The notes: generated by a model from the sequence alone, not told the origin. A DNA stretch of 32,676 bases from a virus (IMGVR_UViG_3300023443_001045:1-32676); one strand, 5' to 3'; positions 16,885 to 23,100 are shown, counted from the stretch's first letter. Made by a program: numbers and translations.

Positions 16885-17022
16885 TTATTCTTCATTAAAA
16901 AGCTCGTCGTGCTCAATCCACTTTTTACAGCATATGCATTCTGGCTCCACTTCACCACAGCGTTCACCCCATATTCGGCGGACATATAGCCAAGATATAA
17001 ATCTATCTATCAAATTTCTCAT
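16885..17022 (-). CDS. Small cysteine-containing protein, 45 residues
   Basis: Starts at ATG 17022 with GAGGAAAA upstream, one base past the stop of the gene before it. The sequence has a basic, aromatic N-terminus (FISWLYVRRIWGERC) and the cluster C22, C29, C31, C32 in ERCGEVEPECICCKKW, which may bind a metal ion. Too short for general gene prediction but supported by its ribosome site and tight packing. Function unknown. Confidence 0.5.
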   Translation of the reverse strand: MRNLIDRFISWLYVRRIWGERCGEVEPECICCKKWIEHDELFNEE

Positions 17023-17023
17023 C

Positions 17024-17266
17024 TTAATTTTCCTCTTCTATTTCGAAAATTGTTCCATCATCATTGTTTTCTTCATCAATCACATCCCAATGAAATTCTC
17101 CCTGATCCCAAAACCTCATCCATGAATCCCAATGCTTTACAGGAACAATAAATAACATTCGATGTGAAATAGAATATTTAAGAAAAGAAATATTGTCTTT
17201 TAACTTCTCCCAAACTGTTTTTTTAGCCGGGAGCGGCAGATCTACTCTGATCCATTTTCCGTCCAT
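17024..17266 (-). CDS. Hypothetical protein, 80 residues
   Basis: I choose ATG 17266 because an AAGGAG site lies 7 bases upstream; a longer frame opening at 17290 would start inside the HNH gene with no such site. The protein begins MDGKWIRVDLPLPAKKTVWE and ends with an acidic tail (DVIDEENNDDGTIFEIEEEN). Rich in aromatic residues (WDSWMRFWDQGEFHWD). It overlaps the 3' end of the HNH gene by 44 bases in another frame. Function unknown. Confidence 0.55.
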   Translation of the reverse strand: MDGKWIRVDLPLPAKKTVWEKLKDNISFLKYSISHRMLFIVPVKHWDSWMRFWDQGEFHWDVIDEENNDDGTIFEIEEEN

Positions 17267-17570
17267 CTCTAAACTCCTTCGCCTTCTCAAATAAATTTAT
17301 ATCATACATTTCAACAAACTTATCATGACTCCCCAACCCATGATAGCCCTTATCACCCTGATGATGTTCCCAACACAACGGCACAACAAGCCAGTGATCT
17401 TTAGTAAGCCGCTTATGGCCATCAGAGATTATATGGTGCAGGGAAGCGCTCTTACCGCACACCAGACACCCCAATAACCGTATATCGTCGTGATAGGCCT
17501 CCTGTGCGCTGTTTGGGGCTATGTTGCGCTTTGGCTTTATACGGTTATGCTTTGGTGCCTTATCTCTCAT
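17223..17570 (-). CDS. HNH-family nuclease-like protein (DUF968/YbcO/Ref type)
   Basis: Carries a zinc-dependent HNH-like core: Cys35-x-x-Cys38, then LHHIISDGHKR with His45-His46, and PLCWEHHQGDKGYHG with Cys66 and His69-His70. This arrangement with a GYHGLG loop matches small phage nucleases linked to recombination, such as YbcO or Ref-like proteins. Location in an operon with ERF, YqaJ and a NinB-like protein supports a recombination role, for example processing of branched or single-stranded DNA. Length 115 residues fits. Its ATG overlaps the stop of the upstream gene. Confidence 0.7.
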   Translation of the reverse strand: MRDKAPKHNRIKPKRNIAPNSAQEAYHDDIRLLGCLVCGKSASLHHIISDGHKRLTKDHWLVVPLCWEHHQGDKGYHGLGSHDKFVEMYDINLFEKAKEFRDGRKMDQSRSAAPG

Positions 17571-17926
17571 TTATTTATTTTAAAATCATTAATTTCAACA
17601 CCGTCTAGGGATGTGACTTTTACCATTGTTCCGATATGAATATTTTGACTATCAAAAAGGGTCGTAATTTCACCCAGTTGCCGAGCGTTAACAGCGTTTG
17701 ATTTGGCTATTTCTTGTATTGCCGTTGCCGCTTCGATGTTGGCCTGTGAATTTTTATGCAATGCCTCGGTGATCCAACTTATCGTTTCTGTTGCATCTGC
17801 ATCCCATTTTATGGCGTTAAATTCAGAATTTTCAATTGTCGCGCCAAAATGTTTTGATTGAATACCTTCGATAGCTTCTTTAACGGCCTTTTTAATATAC
17901 TTTTCTGTTGTTGTTTCTTTTTTCAT
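17567..17926 (-). CDS. Hypothetical protein, 119 residues
   Basis: Starts at ATG 17926 and overlaps the HNH gene start. The N-terminal half is helical and charged (TEKYIKKAVKEAIEGI), the middle has alanine-rich helices (ANIEAATAIQEIAKSNAV) and the C-terminus is beta-like. No cysteines or membrane segments. Family not recognised; it belongs to the leftward recombination operon by spacing. Confidence 0.55.
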   Translation of the reverse strand: MKKETTTEKYIKKAVKEAIEGIQSKHFGATIENSEFNAIKWDADATETISWITEALHKNSQANIEAATAIQEIAKSNAVNARQLGEITTLFDSQNIHIGTMVKVTSLDGVEINDFKINK

Positions 17927-17930
17927 AATT

Positions 17931-18095
17931 CTATTCCTTCATCATCTCATTTAATTCATTTTCAAAATCAGCCATCTTGAGTCCTGTCCATTTTTGTTGC
18001 TTAAAATCCCATTCTGTTTCCCACGCAACACTAGTATGTTGTGCTAAATATAAGATAGCTTTTGCTAATATTTTGATCTTTTCATCATTAGTCAT
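17931..18095 (-). CDS. Small hypothetical protein, 54 residues
   Basis: Starts at ATG 18095, which overlaps the stop of the upstream 45-residue gene, with AAGGATG as ribosome site. The sequence is MTNDEKIKILAKAILYLAQ followed by an acidic, tryptophan-containing helix and ends in FENELNEMMKE. Predicted to be a small helical soluble protein. No function recognised. Confidence 0.55.
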   Translation of the reverse strand: MTNDEKIKILAKAILYLAQHTSVAWETEWDFKQQKWTGLKMADFENELNEMMKE

Positions 18096-18229
18096 ATCAT
18101 CCTTCTCTTTCTAGTTTTCCAACCTTCAACACTCGCCCGAGAATATTTATCATGCCGTATAGCATTTAATCGGGTCGATATGCGGTCGTGTCGCCACCAG
18201 AATAACCAGTTTTTAAATCTCTTAATCAT
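18092..18229 (-). CDS. Small basic protein, 45 residues
   Basis: Starts at ATG 18229, overlapping the stop of the GHKL-like gene (TAATG), with GGAGGC about eight bases upstream. Very basic and aromatic: MIKRFKNWLFWWRHDRISTR and a KTRKRRMI end. It shares four bases with the start of the next gene. The composition suggests nucleic acid or membrane binding, but I do not recognise it. Confidence 0.5.
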   Translation of the reverse strand: MIKRFKNWLFWWRHDRISTRLNAIRHDKYSRASVEGWKTRKRRMI

Positions 18230-19410
18230 TATATAGCCTCCTTTAATGCATATTCTTCAATAGTTGTAAATATTATATCAAATAGAAAATTCTGCATTTC
18301 ATAAGTATTATCTTCCAACTTGTGGCGAAGATGTAAATACTCTTCAAATATTGTCGATGTAACCATTTTTGTACCCATGTGGAAACAACGCTTCGCAATA
18401 TAGATTGTATCATTTTTTGCCATCCCAAGGCACAAATTTCCCAAATCTTCGGCAACCACTAACGGATACTTTTGAACTTCATATCCCATGAAATTTAATA
18501 CGTGAAGTGCTTTTTTTAATTGAGCTTTTTGTACTGTGGATAATGTACACTTAACTGGAGAAAGCTTTTCGGATAGTGATTGACATTTCTTTAAGGCGGA
18601 AGCATTTACATTCGTTATTCCATCTAAGGCGATATCTTCAACAACAGATATAAATTCTGGAGTTGGAGCTTCTATAGAATCATTATAACCGAGTCTGCCT
18701 TCAAATGTATCCTTATTCGCAGTTAGCACTCTTTTCAATAAGGCTATATCAGCGCACCTTAACCATGCAGATGCTACTCTTTGCGAAACCTCCCATGACC
18801 ACCTAACCGTTCTATCCTCAGTTAAATCTAATTGCTGATTTATATTATAATCGAATAGAGTTGATTCTTCTTGCTGAACACGAATGCCTTTATAAAAAAT
18901 AGTACCTATGTCTTTATTGTGAATATTTACGTGTGATGTTTCACATAAGGGCTCTGAAGATAAAACTACCTGATTCCGATTAATAAACCAATTTTCAAAT
19001 CTTGGTCCTTCCACTGATATTACTGTATATCCTTCTTGGGCTTCTTGTTTGCCATCGCCGCGAAAAACTTCTCCCAACTCATCTTTGCAATTGCTATAAA
19101 GTTCCCGAAATGCTTGCCACATTTCCCAATTTTTACCAAGCTCAGTTGTATATCCCAAAACCTCATCATTCATAGTTATAAAATCAAATGATTTTCCACG
19201 TTTTATTTTTTCTACTGTGCCAAATTTATATAATTCATTGCCAACATAAATAGATATTTTCTGTTTATTTCTTAAAATGATTGCAATGGCATATTTCAAG
19301 CCAGTTCCAAAGAAGCCGATAGGATTATCACCTTCTTTTACAGACACGCCGAATGATTTAATAAAATCCAAATCTATAAGACCTTCATTTTTAAACAATA
19401 TACTTTTCAT
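18229..19410 (-). CDS. GHKL-like ATP-binding protein with C-terminal metallopeptidase-like region
   Basis: A 393-residue protein. Residues 30-44 (PIGFFGTGLKYAIAI) resemble the G2 loop of GHKL ATPases such as Hsp90 (IGxFGxGxxxA). However, only about 30 residues precede it, so the usual N-box helix and DxGxG loop are missing or highly diverged. The C-terminal region (about 310-390) has beta strands leading to TSTIFEEYLHLRHKLEDN, where EEYLH at 356-360 sits where zinc peptidases carry HExxH. Similar two-part proteins occur in other phages, to my recollection without a known role. It is the largest gene of the recombination operon. Confidence 0.55.
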   Translation of the reverse strand: MKSILFKNEGLIDLDFIKSFGVSVKEGDNPIGFFGTGLKYAIAIILRNKQKISIYVGNELYKFGTVEKIKRGKSFDFITMNDEVLGYTTELGKNWEMWQAFRELYSNCKDELGEVFRGDGKQEAQEGYTVISVEGPRFENWFINRNQVVLSSEPLCETSHVNIHNKDIGTIFYKGIRVQQEESTLFDYNINQQLDLTEDRTVRWSWEVSQRVASAWLRCADIALLKRVLTANKDTFEGRLGYNDSIEAPTPEFISVVEDIALDGITNVNASALKKCQSLSEKLSPVKCTLSTVQKAQLKKALHVLNFMGYEVQKYPLVVAEDLGNLCLGMAKNDTIYIAKRCFHMGTKMVTSTIFEEYLHLRHKLEDNTYEMQNFLFDIIFTTIEEYALKEAI

Positions 19411-19420
19411 CTTCTCTCTC

Positions 19421-19804
19421 TTATCTTCTTTGTTGATCTATCGGCATAGGCAGAAATATTCCCATTTCCGCATTGGCCCATAAACTGACTTTATCCATGT
19501 ATTCGGACATTTCCTTGGTTGATAAATTCTTGATTGATCTTACTTCGCGCTCTTCACCCCCAAACATAACAATCTTAGGCGTCATATGATCATCTTTTAA
19601 AAGCTCATGCATATCATCTTTGAAATATCCAAGTTGATTGCCGATGATTGTCACCCATTGCCAGTATAATGCATTTTGATTGAGAGTGCGTTTTTTCTTC
19701 TGGCGCTCAATTGTAATGCTCCAAGGTTTTTCAATATTCAACGTAGATATAAAATCTATTACTTCCTTCCTGGAATCTTCATCGGTTATTTTTATCTTGG
19801 ACAT
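19421..19804 (-). CDS. NinB/Orf-like recombination protein
   Basis: A 127-residue protein with the segment QKKKRTLNQNALYWQWVTII followed by a LGYFKDDMHELLKDD helix, reminiscent of NinB (lambda Orf), which helps recombinases load on SSB-coated single-stranded DNA. The adjacent exonuclease and annealing protein make this role likely. The start ATG 19804 directly abuts the exonuclease stop at 19805. Family assignment is moderate; it could be another small recombination mediator with the same QN-x-x-x-W motif. Confidence 0.62.
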   Translation of the reverse strand: MSKIKITDEDSRKEVIDFISTLNIEKPWSITIERQKKKRTLNQNALYWQWVTIIGNQLGYFKDDMHELLKDDHMTPKIVMFGGEEREVRSIKNLSTKEMSEYMDKVSLWANAEMGIFLPMPIDQQRR

Positions 19805-20428
19805 TTATCCACCTATTGAATTAAGTGTTCTCACAATCTCATCGCGCTTTTTTAAAACAACATCTATTTGTTTGCTTATCTCATGACACATTAGATCATC
19901 TTTTTTTTGATGAATAACCAGCAATGGTAGCTCAGGATGATAAAAAACCAAATCACACCATTCGCGCTCTGCAATCATCATCTGACCCTGAATTTGCTGA
20001 ATGTAAGTCGTGGGGCATTTGCTGTTTTTCTGATAATTTATGATAGCCTTGATATGATTTTCAGCTTTCAAACACTTAAACTCAACCATACCATCATCAC
20101 CAACCAAACCATCTGGCGAACACCCATATAACTTGTCATCATCTGTAATAAACCCAACTTGCTTAACCTCAACATCTTTGGAAAATTCGTATAAGGTTCG
20201 GGCCGCTTCTTCTAATTCTGTACCACGATCAGTCCATTTGTTACCATCCCATGCATCTAATTCTTTTCCGGCATATATTGCCCCCGCAAGCGTCAGGGCA
20301 TAGTCAGGAAGTGATTTAGATGGCGTCCCGGTACTTGTGACCAATTTACTAAACATTGAAGCTGTGGGCATTCCTGCTCGTAGCTGATGCCATTCTGGTG
20401 AACGCTGTTCAATATTATGAATAATCAT
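19805..20428 (-). CDS. YqaJ/lambda-type 5'-3' exonuclease
   Basis: Digests one strand at double-strand ends to feed the annealing protein. Catalytic motifs are visible: N-terminal RSPEWHQLRAGMPTAS (residues 9-24), RGTELEEAARTLYE (68-81), SPDGLV with Asp106, VEFKCL with Glu116 and Lys118, and QIQGQM at 145-150. The D...ExK set is that of the PD-(D/E)xK nucleases. Length of 207 residues matches the family. It overlaps the ERF gene by four bases, forming a two-component single-strand annealing system. Confidence 0.88.
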   Translation of the reverse strand: MIIHNIEQRSPEWHQLRAGMPTASMFSKLVTSTGTPSKSLPDYALTLAGAIYAGKELDAWDGNKWTDRGTELEEAARTLYEFSKDVEVKQVGFITDDDKLYGCSPDGLVGDDGMVEFKCLKAENHIKAIINYQKNSKCPTTYIQQIQGQMMIAEREWCDLVFYHPELPLLVIHQKKDDLMCHEISKQIDVVLKKRDEIVRTLNSIGG

Positions 20429-21117
20429 TTTTTCACCTTTGAATTAAGGGCCTGTTTGGCTTCATTAAAGCGCGACGATGGAAGATCGGCAAGAGAACGT
20501 ATCCTCATATGTTCACAAAATTTCTGTAGATTTGCACCCACATTATTTGCGATAGTCTGTAATACCTTCAATTCAGTATCATCGATATATTCAATTGGCT
20601 GTTCACCGTCCTTATCCATTTCTTTTGAAGCCAATCCCAAGATGGCATATAATGTATATCGCTCAAGATAAGATACGGTTGATGCTATCCCCTGGATGCC
20701 TTTAATGCTTCCAGAAGAATCAGGCTCAGAACTCAGAGGTGTCTCTTCACTATGACCCATAATATGAGTAACCACACAGGTTACAGTGATAATTTTACTA
20801 TCTTGTTTGATGCGCCATGAGTGAGATAATCCAGATTCCGCCAAAACCTTTTTGATTTGCTCAAGGGTTTCTGCAAGTCCAGCATAGTTAGAGTTATGAG
20901 CCCTTTTCGTTCTGTCAATAGAGGGGCAAGAAGCTCGAAACGTAGACATTGCAATTATATATGCTTTTTTGGCTTCCTTTGCCTCCCATCGCTCTTGAAG
21001 GTCCATTAACTGTTGCATCTTATCCAGATCAGCGCCAGAATCAGTAGCCTTTTTCAATAGATCCATAGGGGTTATCGGAACCAAATTCGATTGTTCAATT
21101 TGTGTTATTTCTTTCAT
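20425..21117 (-). CDS. ERF-family single-strand annealing recombinase
   Basis: Partner of the exonuclease. It has the ERF core: AYIIAMSTFRASCPSIDR, then NYAGLAETLEQIKKVLAESG with LSHSWRIK, and GIQGIASTVSYLERYTLYAIL followed by GLAS, a highly conserved block. Residues after 170 form a variable tail. Length 230 residues is normal. The start ATG overlaps the stop of the small gene upstream (TCATGA), with AAGGAGAG nearby. Confidence 0.88.
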   Translation of the reverse strand: MKEITQIEQSNLVPITPMDLLKKATDSGADLDKMQQLMDLQERWEAKEAKKAYIIAMSTFRASCPSIDRTKRAHNSNYAGLAETLEQIKKVLAESGLSHSWRIKQDSKIITVTCVVTHIMGHSEETPLSSEPDSSGSIKGIQGIASTVSYLERYTLYAILGLASKEMDKDGEQPIEYIDDTELKVLQTIANNVGANLQKFCEHMRIRSLADLPSSRFNEAKQALNSKVKK

Positions 21118-21284
21118 GATTCTCTCCTTGTTATATCGAGCAATAAGTTACACAGTTCTTCATTTAAATCAATTAGCTCATCAAGCTGTTTTGGCGTAAT
21201 AGTGCTTATATCGCGGGATAAATGGCGAATAACACACTGCATGGCCGATATGTTCCCGGTGTTGGTCGTATCTATATCGGTCAT
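21114..21284 (-). CDS. Small hypothetical protein, 56 residues
   Basis: Starts at ATG 21284 with AAGGA eight bases upstream and overlaps both neighbours by four bases. The N-terminus MTDIDTTNTGNISAMQCV is followed by a helical segment with TPKQLDELIDLNEELCNLLL. Likely soluble. No family recognised; coupled to the annealing protein gene by overlap. Confidence 0.55.
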   Translation of the reverse strand: MTDIDTTNTGNISAMQCVIRHLSRDISTITPKQLDELIDLNEELCNLLLDITRRES

Positions 21285-21403
21285 AATATTTCCTTGATGA
21301 AAAATTTAATGCCTTTTGCGATCTGGATCAGTCCATATACAATTACAACAGACATTCCAAAACCCAGGATAGCAACGGATATTGTTAATATTGTATCACT
21401 CAT
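21281..21403 (-). CDS. Small single-span membrane protein, 40 residues
   Basis: Starts at ATG 21403, which overlaps the stop of the upstream gene (TAATG) and has AAAGAG upstream. The sequence consists mainly of one hydrophobic span (ILTISVAILGFGMSVVIVYG) followed by a basic helix (IQIAKGIKFFIKEIL). Function unknown; the unbroken chain of overlaps makes translation likely. Confidence 0.5.
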   Translation of the reverse strand: MSDTILTISVAILGFGMSVVIVYGLIQIAKGIKFFIKEIL

Positions 21404-21609
21404 TATAATCTCTTTCCAATTTGAGTATTAAGCCAGATAGCAAGGGAAGTTATAATACCAACAGATAGAGGCAACCAATGATCATAAGTCGGCCCATTGT
21501 CAAATATATTTAAAATAATGGCAACGGCTAAATATAGTGGAATACCCAAACAGACACTGAAAAATAAGAGCATAATTTCATCTTTTGTTTTTTTTAATAT
21601 ATCGATCAT
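21403..21609 (-). CDS. Two-span membrane protein, 68 residues
   Basis: I choose ATG 21609, which overlaps the upstream stop (ATGA); a GTG four codons earlier is possible. Two hydrophobic spans, EIMLLFFSVCLGIPLYLAVA and the later WLPLSVGIITSLAIWL, flank a short loop with NIFDNGPTYDH. No family recognised. Confidence 0.52.
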   Translation of the reverse strand: MIDILKKTKDEIMLLFFSVCLGIPLYLAVAIILNIFDNGPTYDHWLPLSVGIITSLAIWLNTQIGKRL

Positions 21610-21860
21610 CTGTTTTCCCACTCTTCATGTGCTTTTTGATCTATCAGGCCCCGGATAGTATCGAACTTTGTGGGAAGACTGGCAAAACGTCGAACTAATA
21701 AATTATCGACATCAAAATCAGTATCAAATTCCGTTGCTTCAAGCTCAACTTCATCCGGCATCCTTCTTCCGAGTAGACTTTGATAAGTCAACACCCGAAA
21801 ATAAGCATCGACGCTGATATTCAAACCATAATCATTATATATAAATGAAACCGTCTCCAT
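21606..21860 (-). CDS. First gene of the leftward early operon, hypothetical
   Basis: An 84-residue acidic protein starting at ATG 21860 with a strong AAGGAG site ten bases upstream. It is the promoter-proximal gene of the leftward operon. The centre is acidic (DEVELEATEFDTDFDVDN) and the C-terminus helical (GLIDQKAHEEWENR). First genes of early operons often encode small host-interacting proteins, but nothing here shows a function. Confidence 0.58.
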   Translation of the reverse strand: METVSFIYNDYGLNISVDAYFRVLTYQSLLGRRMPDEVELEATEFDTDFDVDNLLVRRFASLPTKFDTIRGLIDQKAHEEWENR

Positions 21861-21883
21861 CTCTTTTCTCCTTATCTATGCCC

Positions 21884-21911
21884 AATATACACCCATGAAC
21901 CAACACGTCAA
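21884..21911 (-). promoter_or_regulatory. Leftward early promoter (sigma70-like)
   Basis: Reading the minus strand, TTGACG (21911-21906) and TATATT (21889-21884) are separated by 16 bases, close to sigma70 consensus. The -10 ends about 24 bases before the ATG at 21860. Upstream of the -35 lie the AT-rich direct repeats at 21920-21960, which could act as UP element or operator. Confidence 0.65.
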
Positions 21912-21919
21912 GTTAAAAG

Positions 21920-21960
21920 TATAAAATAAATTTACACAAAATATAAAATAAATATTTACA
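21920..21960. repeat. Direct repeats between divergent promoters
   Basis: TATAAAATAAAT occurs at 21920-21931 and 21942-21953, each followed by TTTACA (21931-21936 and 21955-21960). The 22-base period is about two helical turns, suitable for a dimeric regulator. The second TTTACA is also the -35 of the rightward promoter. Confidence 0.6.
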
Positions 21961-21983
21961 ACTCTTTTTGGTTTGTATATAAC
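21955..21983 (+). promoter_or_regulatory. Rightward early promoter (sigma70-like)
   Basis: TTTACA (21955-21960) and TATAAC (21978-21983) are separated by 17 bases. It would transcribe the structured RNA region, the tRNA-like gene, the HTH gene and possibly on to tRNA-Pro and RtcB. It lies about 45 bases from the leftward promoter, forming a divergent control region. Confidence 0.6.
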
Positions 21984-22014
21984 AGTAATTGCTAAGACGT
22001 TACATAGGACGCGA

Positions 22015-22104
22015 TTAACTCTAACATAGGAGGCTACTATGATAACATGCGGGGAAAGACCGCAGGATAAGATTGGAACTTGTTCGAGAAGATGAAAGAT
22101 CTTC
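22015..22104 (+). ncRNA. Repeated structured RNA element, copy A
   Basis: Begins with TTAACTCTAACATAGGAGG, a hairpin that pairs CTCTA with TAGGAG and so includes the SD-like AGGAGG. Next come ATGATAAC (22039-22046), a hairpin at 22048-22064 (TGCGG/CCGCA, loop GGAAAGA), the linker GATTGGAACTTGTTCGAG and a second hairpin at 22088-22104 (GAAGAT/ATCTTC, loop GAAAG). A homologous copy lies on the minus strand at 32262-32353 with the same order of parts. The ATG could instead start an 18-residue leader (MITCGERPQDKIGTCSRR). Function unknown. Confidence 0.6.
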
Positions 22105-22247
22105 GTCGCAGTAGAGTACAATAAGGCATTTATGGATAGCTTTGGCTATTTGGAAATTCAGATCCTTGACCATGGGATTATGCCGAATATATGGTAAACC
22201 GCAGTCAGGCGGGCCGAGGTGGGCGGTTAATCCCACCAACTAATTAT
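22105..22247 (+). other. Further structured non-coding stretch before the tRNA-like gene
   Basis: No convincing ORF. Several pairings are visible: GGCAT (from 22124) with ATGCC enclosing ATAGC/GCTAT, then AACCGC with GCGGTT, and GGTGGG with CCCACC just before the tRNA-like gene. It may be the 3' domain of the RNA beginning at 22015 or a precursor region processed at the tRNA-like 5' end. No homologous downstream part follows copy B. Confidence 0.4.
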
Positions 22248-22369
22248 GCCGCGTTAGCTCAATGGTAGAGCGTCAAGCCACTTCGTGCACGAATGCTTGA
22301 AGATGCAGAATAGAAATGGGTGCTCAGAGACTGTTTCTAATATCGGTTCAATCCCGGCACGCGGTCCCA
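22248..22369 (+). tRNA. tRNA-like gene with expanded central region, anticodon undetermined
   Basis: The outer parts are those of a tRNA: acceptor GCCGCGT pairs with ACGCGGT (seven pairs, one G-U), followed by C and encoded CCA. The D-arm GCTCAATGGTAGAGC is standard and the T-arm loop is TTCAATC. Between D- and T-arms there are about 70 bases instead of 23. They form an extended hairpin (TCAAGC/GCTTGA with inner TTCG/CGAA) and a second hairpin (TAGAAA/TTTCTA). No ordinary anticodon arm can be drawn, and no simple intron excision restores one. Confidence 0.55.
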
Positions 22370-22390
22370 GTTTTAACAATAAGGACTAAA

Positions 22391-22600
22391 ATGTTATTAA
22401 AAAAAGCAATCCAGGGCAGAGGACAAACAATGAAAGAATTCGCGGCGGAGATTGGAATTCATAGGTCTTATTTGTCAGGCATTAATACTGGCTTGCAAAG
22501 GCCAAGTTTCTTGCTCGCGCGGAAAATCGGCAAAGCATTAAATATAAGTCCAATAACGATAATTAAATTTAAAGATAGTTTAACAGATTCTGCTATGTAG
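22391..22600 (+). CDS. Small XRE/Cro-type HTH DNA-binding protein
   Basis: I choose ATG 22391, with AAGGA seven bases upstream; a longer frame would start inside the tRNA-like gene. The 69-residue protein is essentially one helix-turn-helix domain: TMKEFAAEIGIHRSYLSGIN for helices 2-3 and RPSFLLARKIGKALNIS for helices 4-5. Cro-like size and position beside divergent promoters suggest it regulates one or both, perhaps through the repeats at 21920-21960; this is inferred. A 60-nt hairpin follows the gene. Confidence 0.75.
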   Translation: MLLKKAIQGRGQTMKEFAAEIGIHRSYLSGINTGLQRPSFLLARKIGKALNISPITIIKFKDSLTDSAM

Positions 22601-22606
22601 CAGATA

Positions 22607-22666
22607 GGCGGTTCCCTGTATAGTAACACAAAGTTCCCTCCCCCTTCTTTGTGTTATGGAACCGCC
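22607..22666 (+). ncRNA. 60-nt two-part hairpin, copy 1
   Basis: Lower stem GGCGGTTCC (22607-22615) pairs with GGAACCGCC (22658-22666); upper stem TAACACAAAG (22624-22633) pairs with CTTTGTGTTA (22647-22656). An eight-base bulge on the left and one base on the right join the stems. No U-tract follows, so it is not a classical terminator. It lies 30 bases before the gene at 22696. A second element of exactly the same length is at 24916-24975. Confidence 0.65.
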
Positions 22667-22695
22667 AACAAATTTAACGCCCGAAAGGACATACA

Positions 22696-23100
22696 ATGAC
22701 AGAAGAAATTAAATGGGAAGAATGGGATGTTGCCAAAAGTCTAAAGACCTTTATTGGCAGAACATTTGATAAAATTGAAAATACCGGCGATGAACTCAAG
22801 ATGACTTCGGGAGAAATAGCATATACTTTTTTCCATAGCCAAGATTGTTGCGAAAATGTAACCATCGAAGATGTTTGCGGGGACCTCACGGATCTTATTG
22901 GCACGCCATTGCTTGTTGCTGAGGAAATAACTAGCGATAAAAATCCTGAAGGCATAGAAAAAGAATATCAAGATGATAGTTTTACTTGGACATTTTATAA
23001 ATTTTCAACGATTAAAGGTTCCGTTACTATTAGGTGGTACGGTGAAAGCAATGGATATTATTCTGAAGGGGTTGATCTTAAAAGAGAATTTATAACTTAA
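22696..23100 (+). CDS. Conserved phage hypothetical (DUF7448-like)
   Basis: A 134-residue protein preceded by AAAGGA. The sequence contains FFHSQDCCENVTIEDVCGDL with DLIGTPLLVAEE, then SFTWTFYKFSTIKGSVTIRW and GESNGYYSEGVDLKRE. This combination (HxQDCCE, aEe, TWTFYKfxTxKGxVxxRW, SNGYYSExV) is what I recall for a widespread phage family of unknown function, DUF7448. It sits between the hairpin and tRNA-Pro. The Cys-Cys and His could bind metal, but no role is established. Confidence 0.65.
   Translation: MTEEIKWEEWDVAKSLKTFIGRTFDKIENTGDELKMTSGEIAYTFFHSQDCCENVTIEDVCGDLTDLIGTPLLVAEEITSDKNPEGIEKEYQDDSFTWTFYKFSTIKGSVTIRWYGESNGYYSEGVDLKREFIT

Noticed and set aside
16626-17125. Plus-strand ORFs after the holin gene
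   Set aside because: They run antisense to minus-strand genes that have good ribosome sites and tight overlaps, and they have none themselves.
22015-22104. RNase P RNA, 6S RNA or GOLLD/ROOL RNA
   Set aside because: The invariant RNase P motifs are absent, the length is too short for GOLLD or ROOL, and there is no 6S-type open central bubble.
22268-22320. Short matches in the tRNA-like insert to 23S rRNA domain V (GCACGAATG and GAAGATGCAG)
   Set aside because: Nine- and ten-base matches are expected by chance over this length, and their order and spacing do not fit rRNA, unlike the domain I match at 30736-30814.
22248-22369. Group I intron or tmRNA explanation for the long tRNA-like gene
   Set aside because: The extra segment is only about 47 bases with no intron core, and tmRNA lacks the standard D-arm seen here and would contain a tag reading frame.
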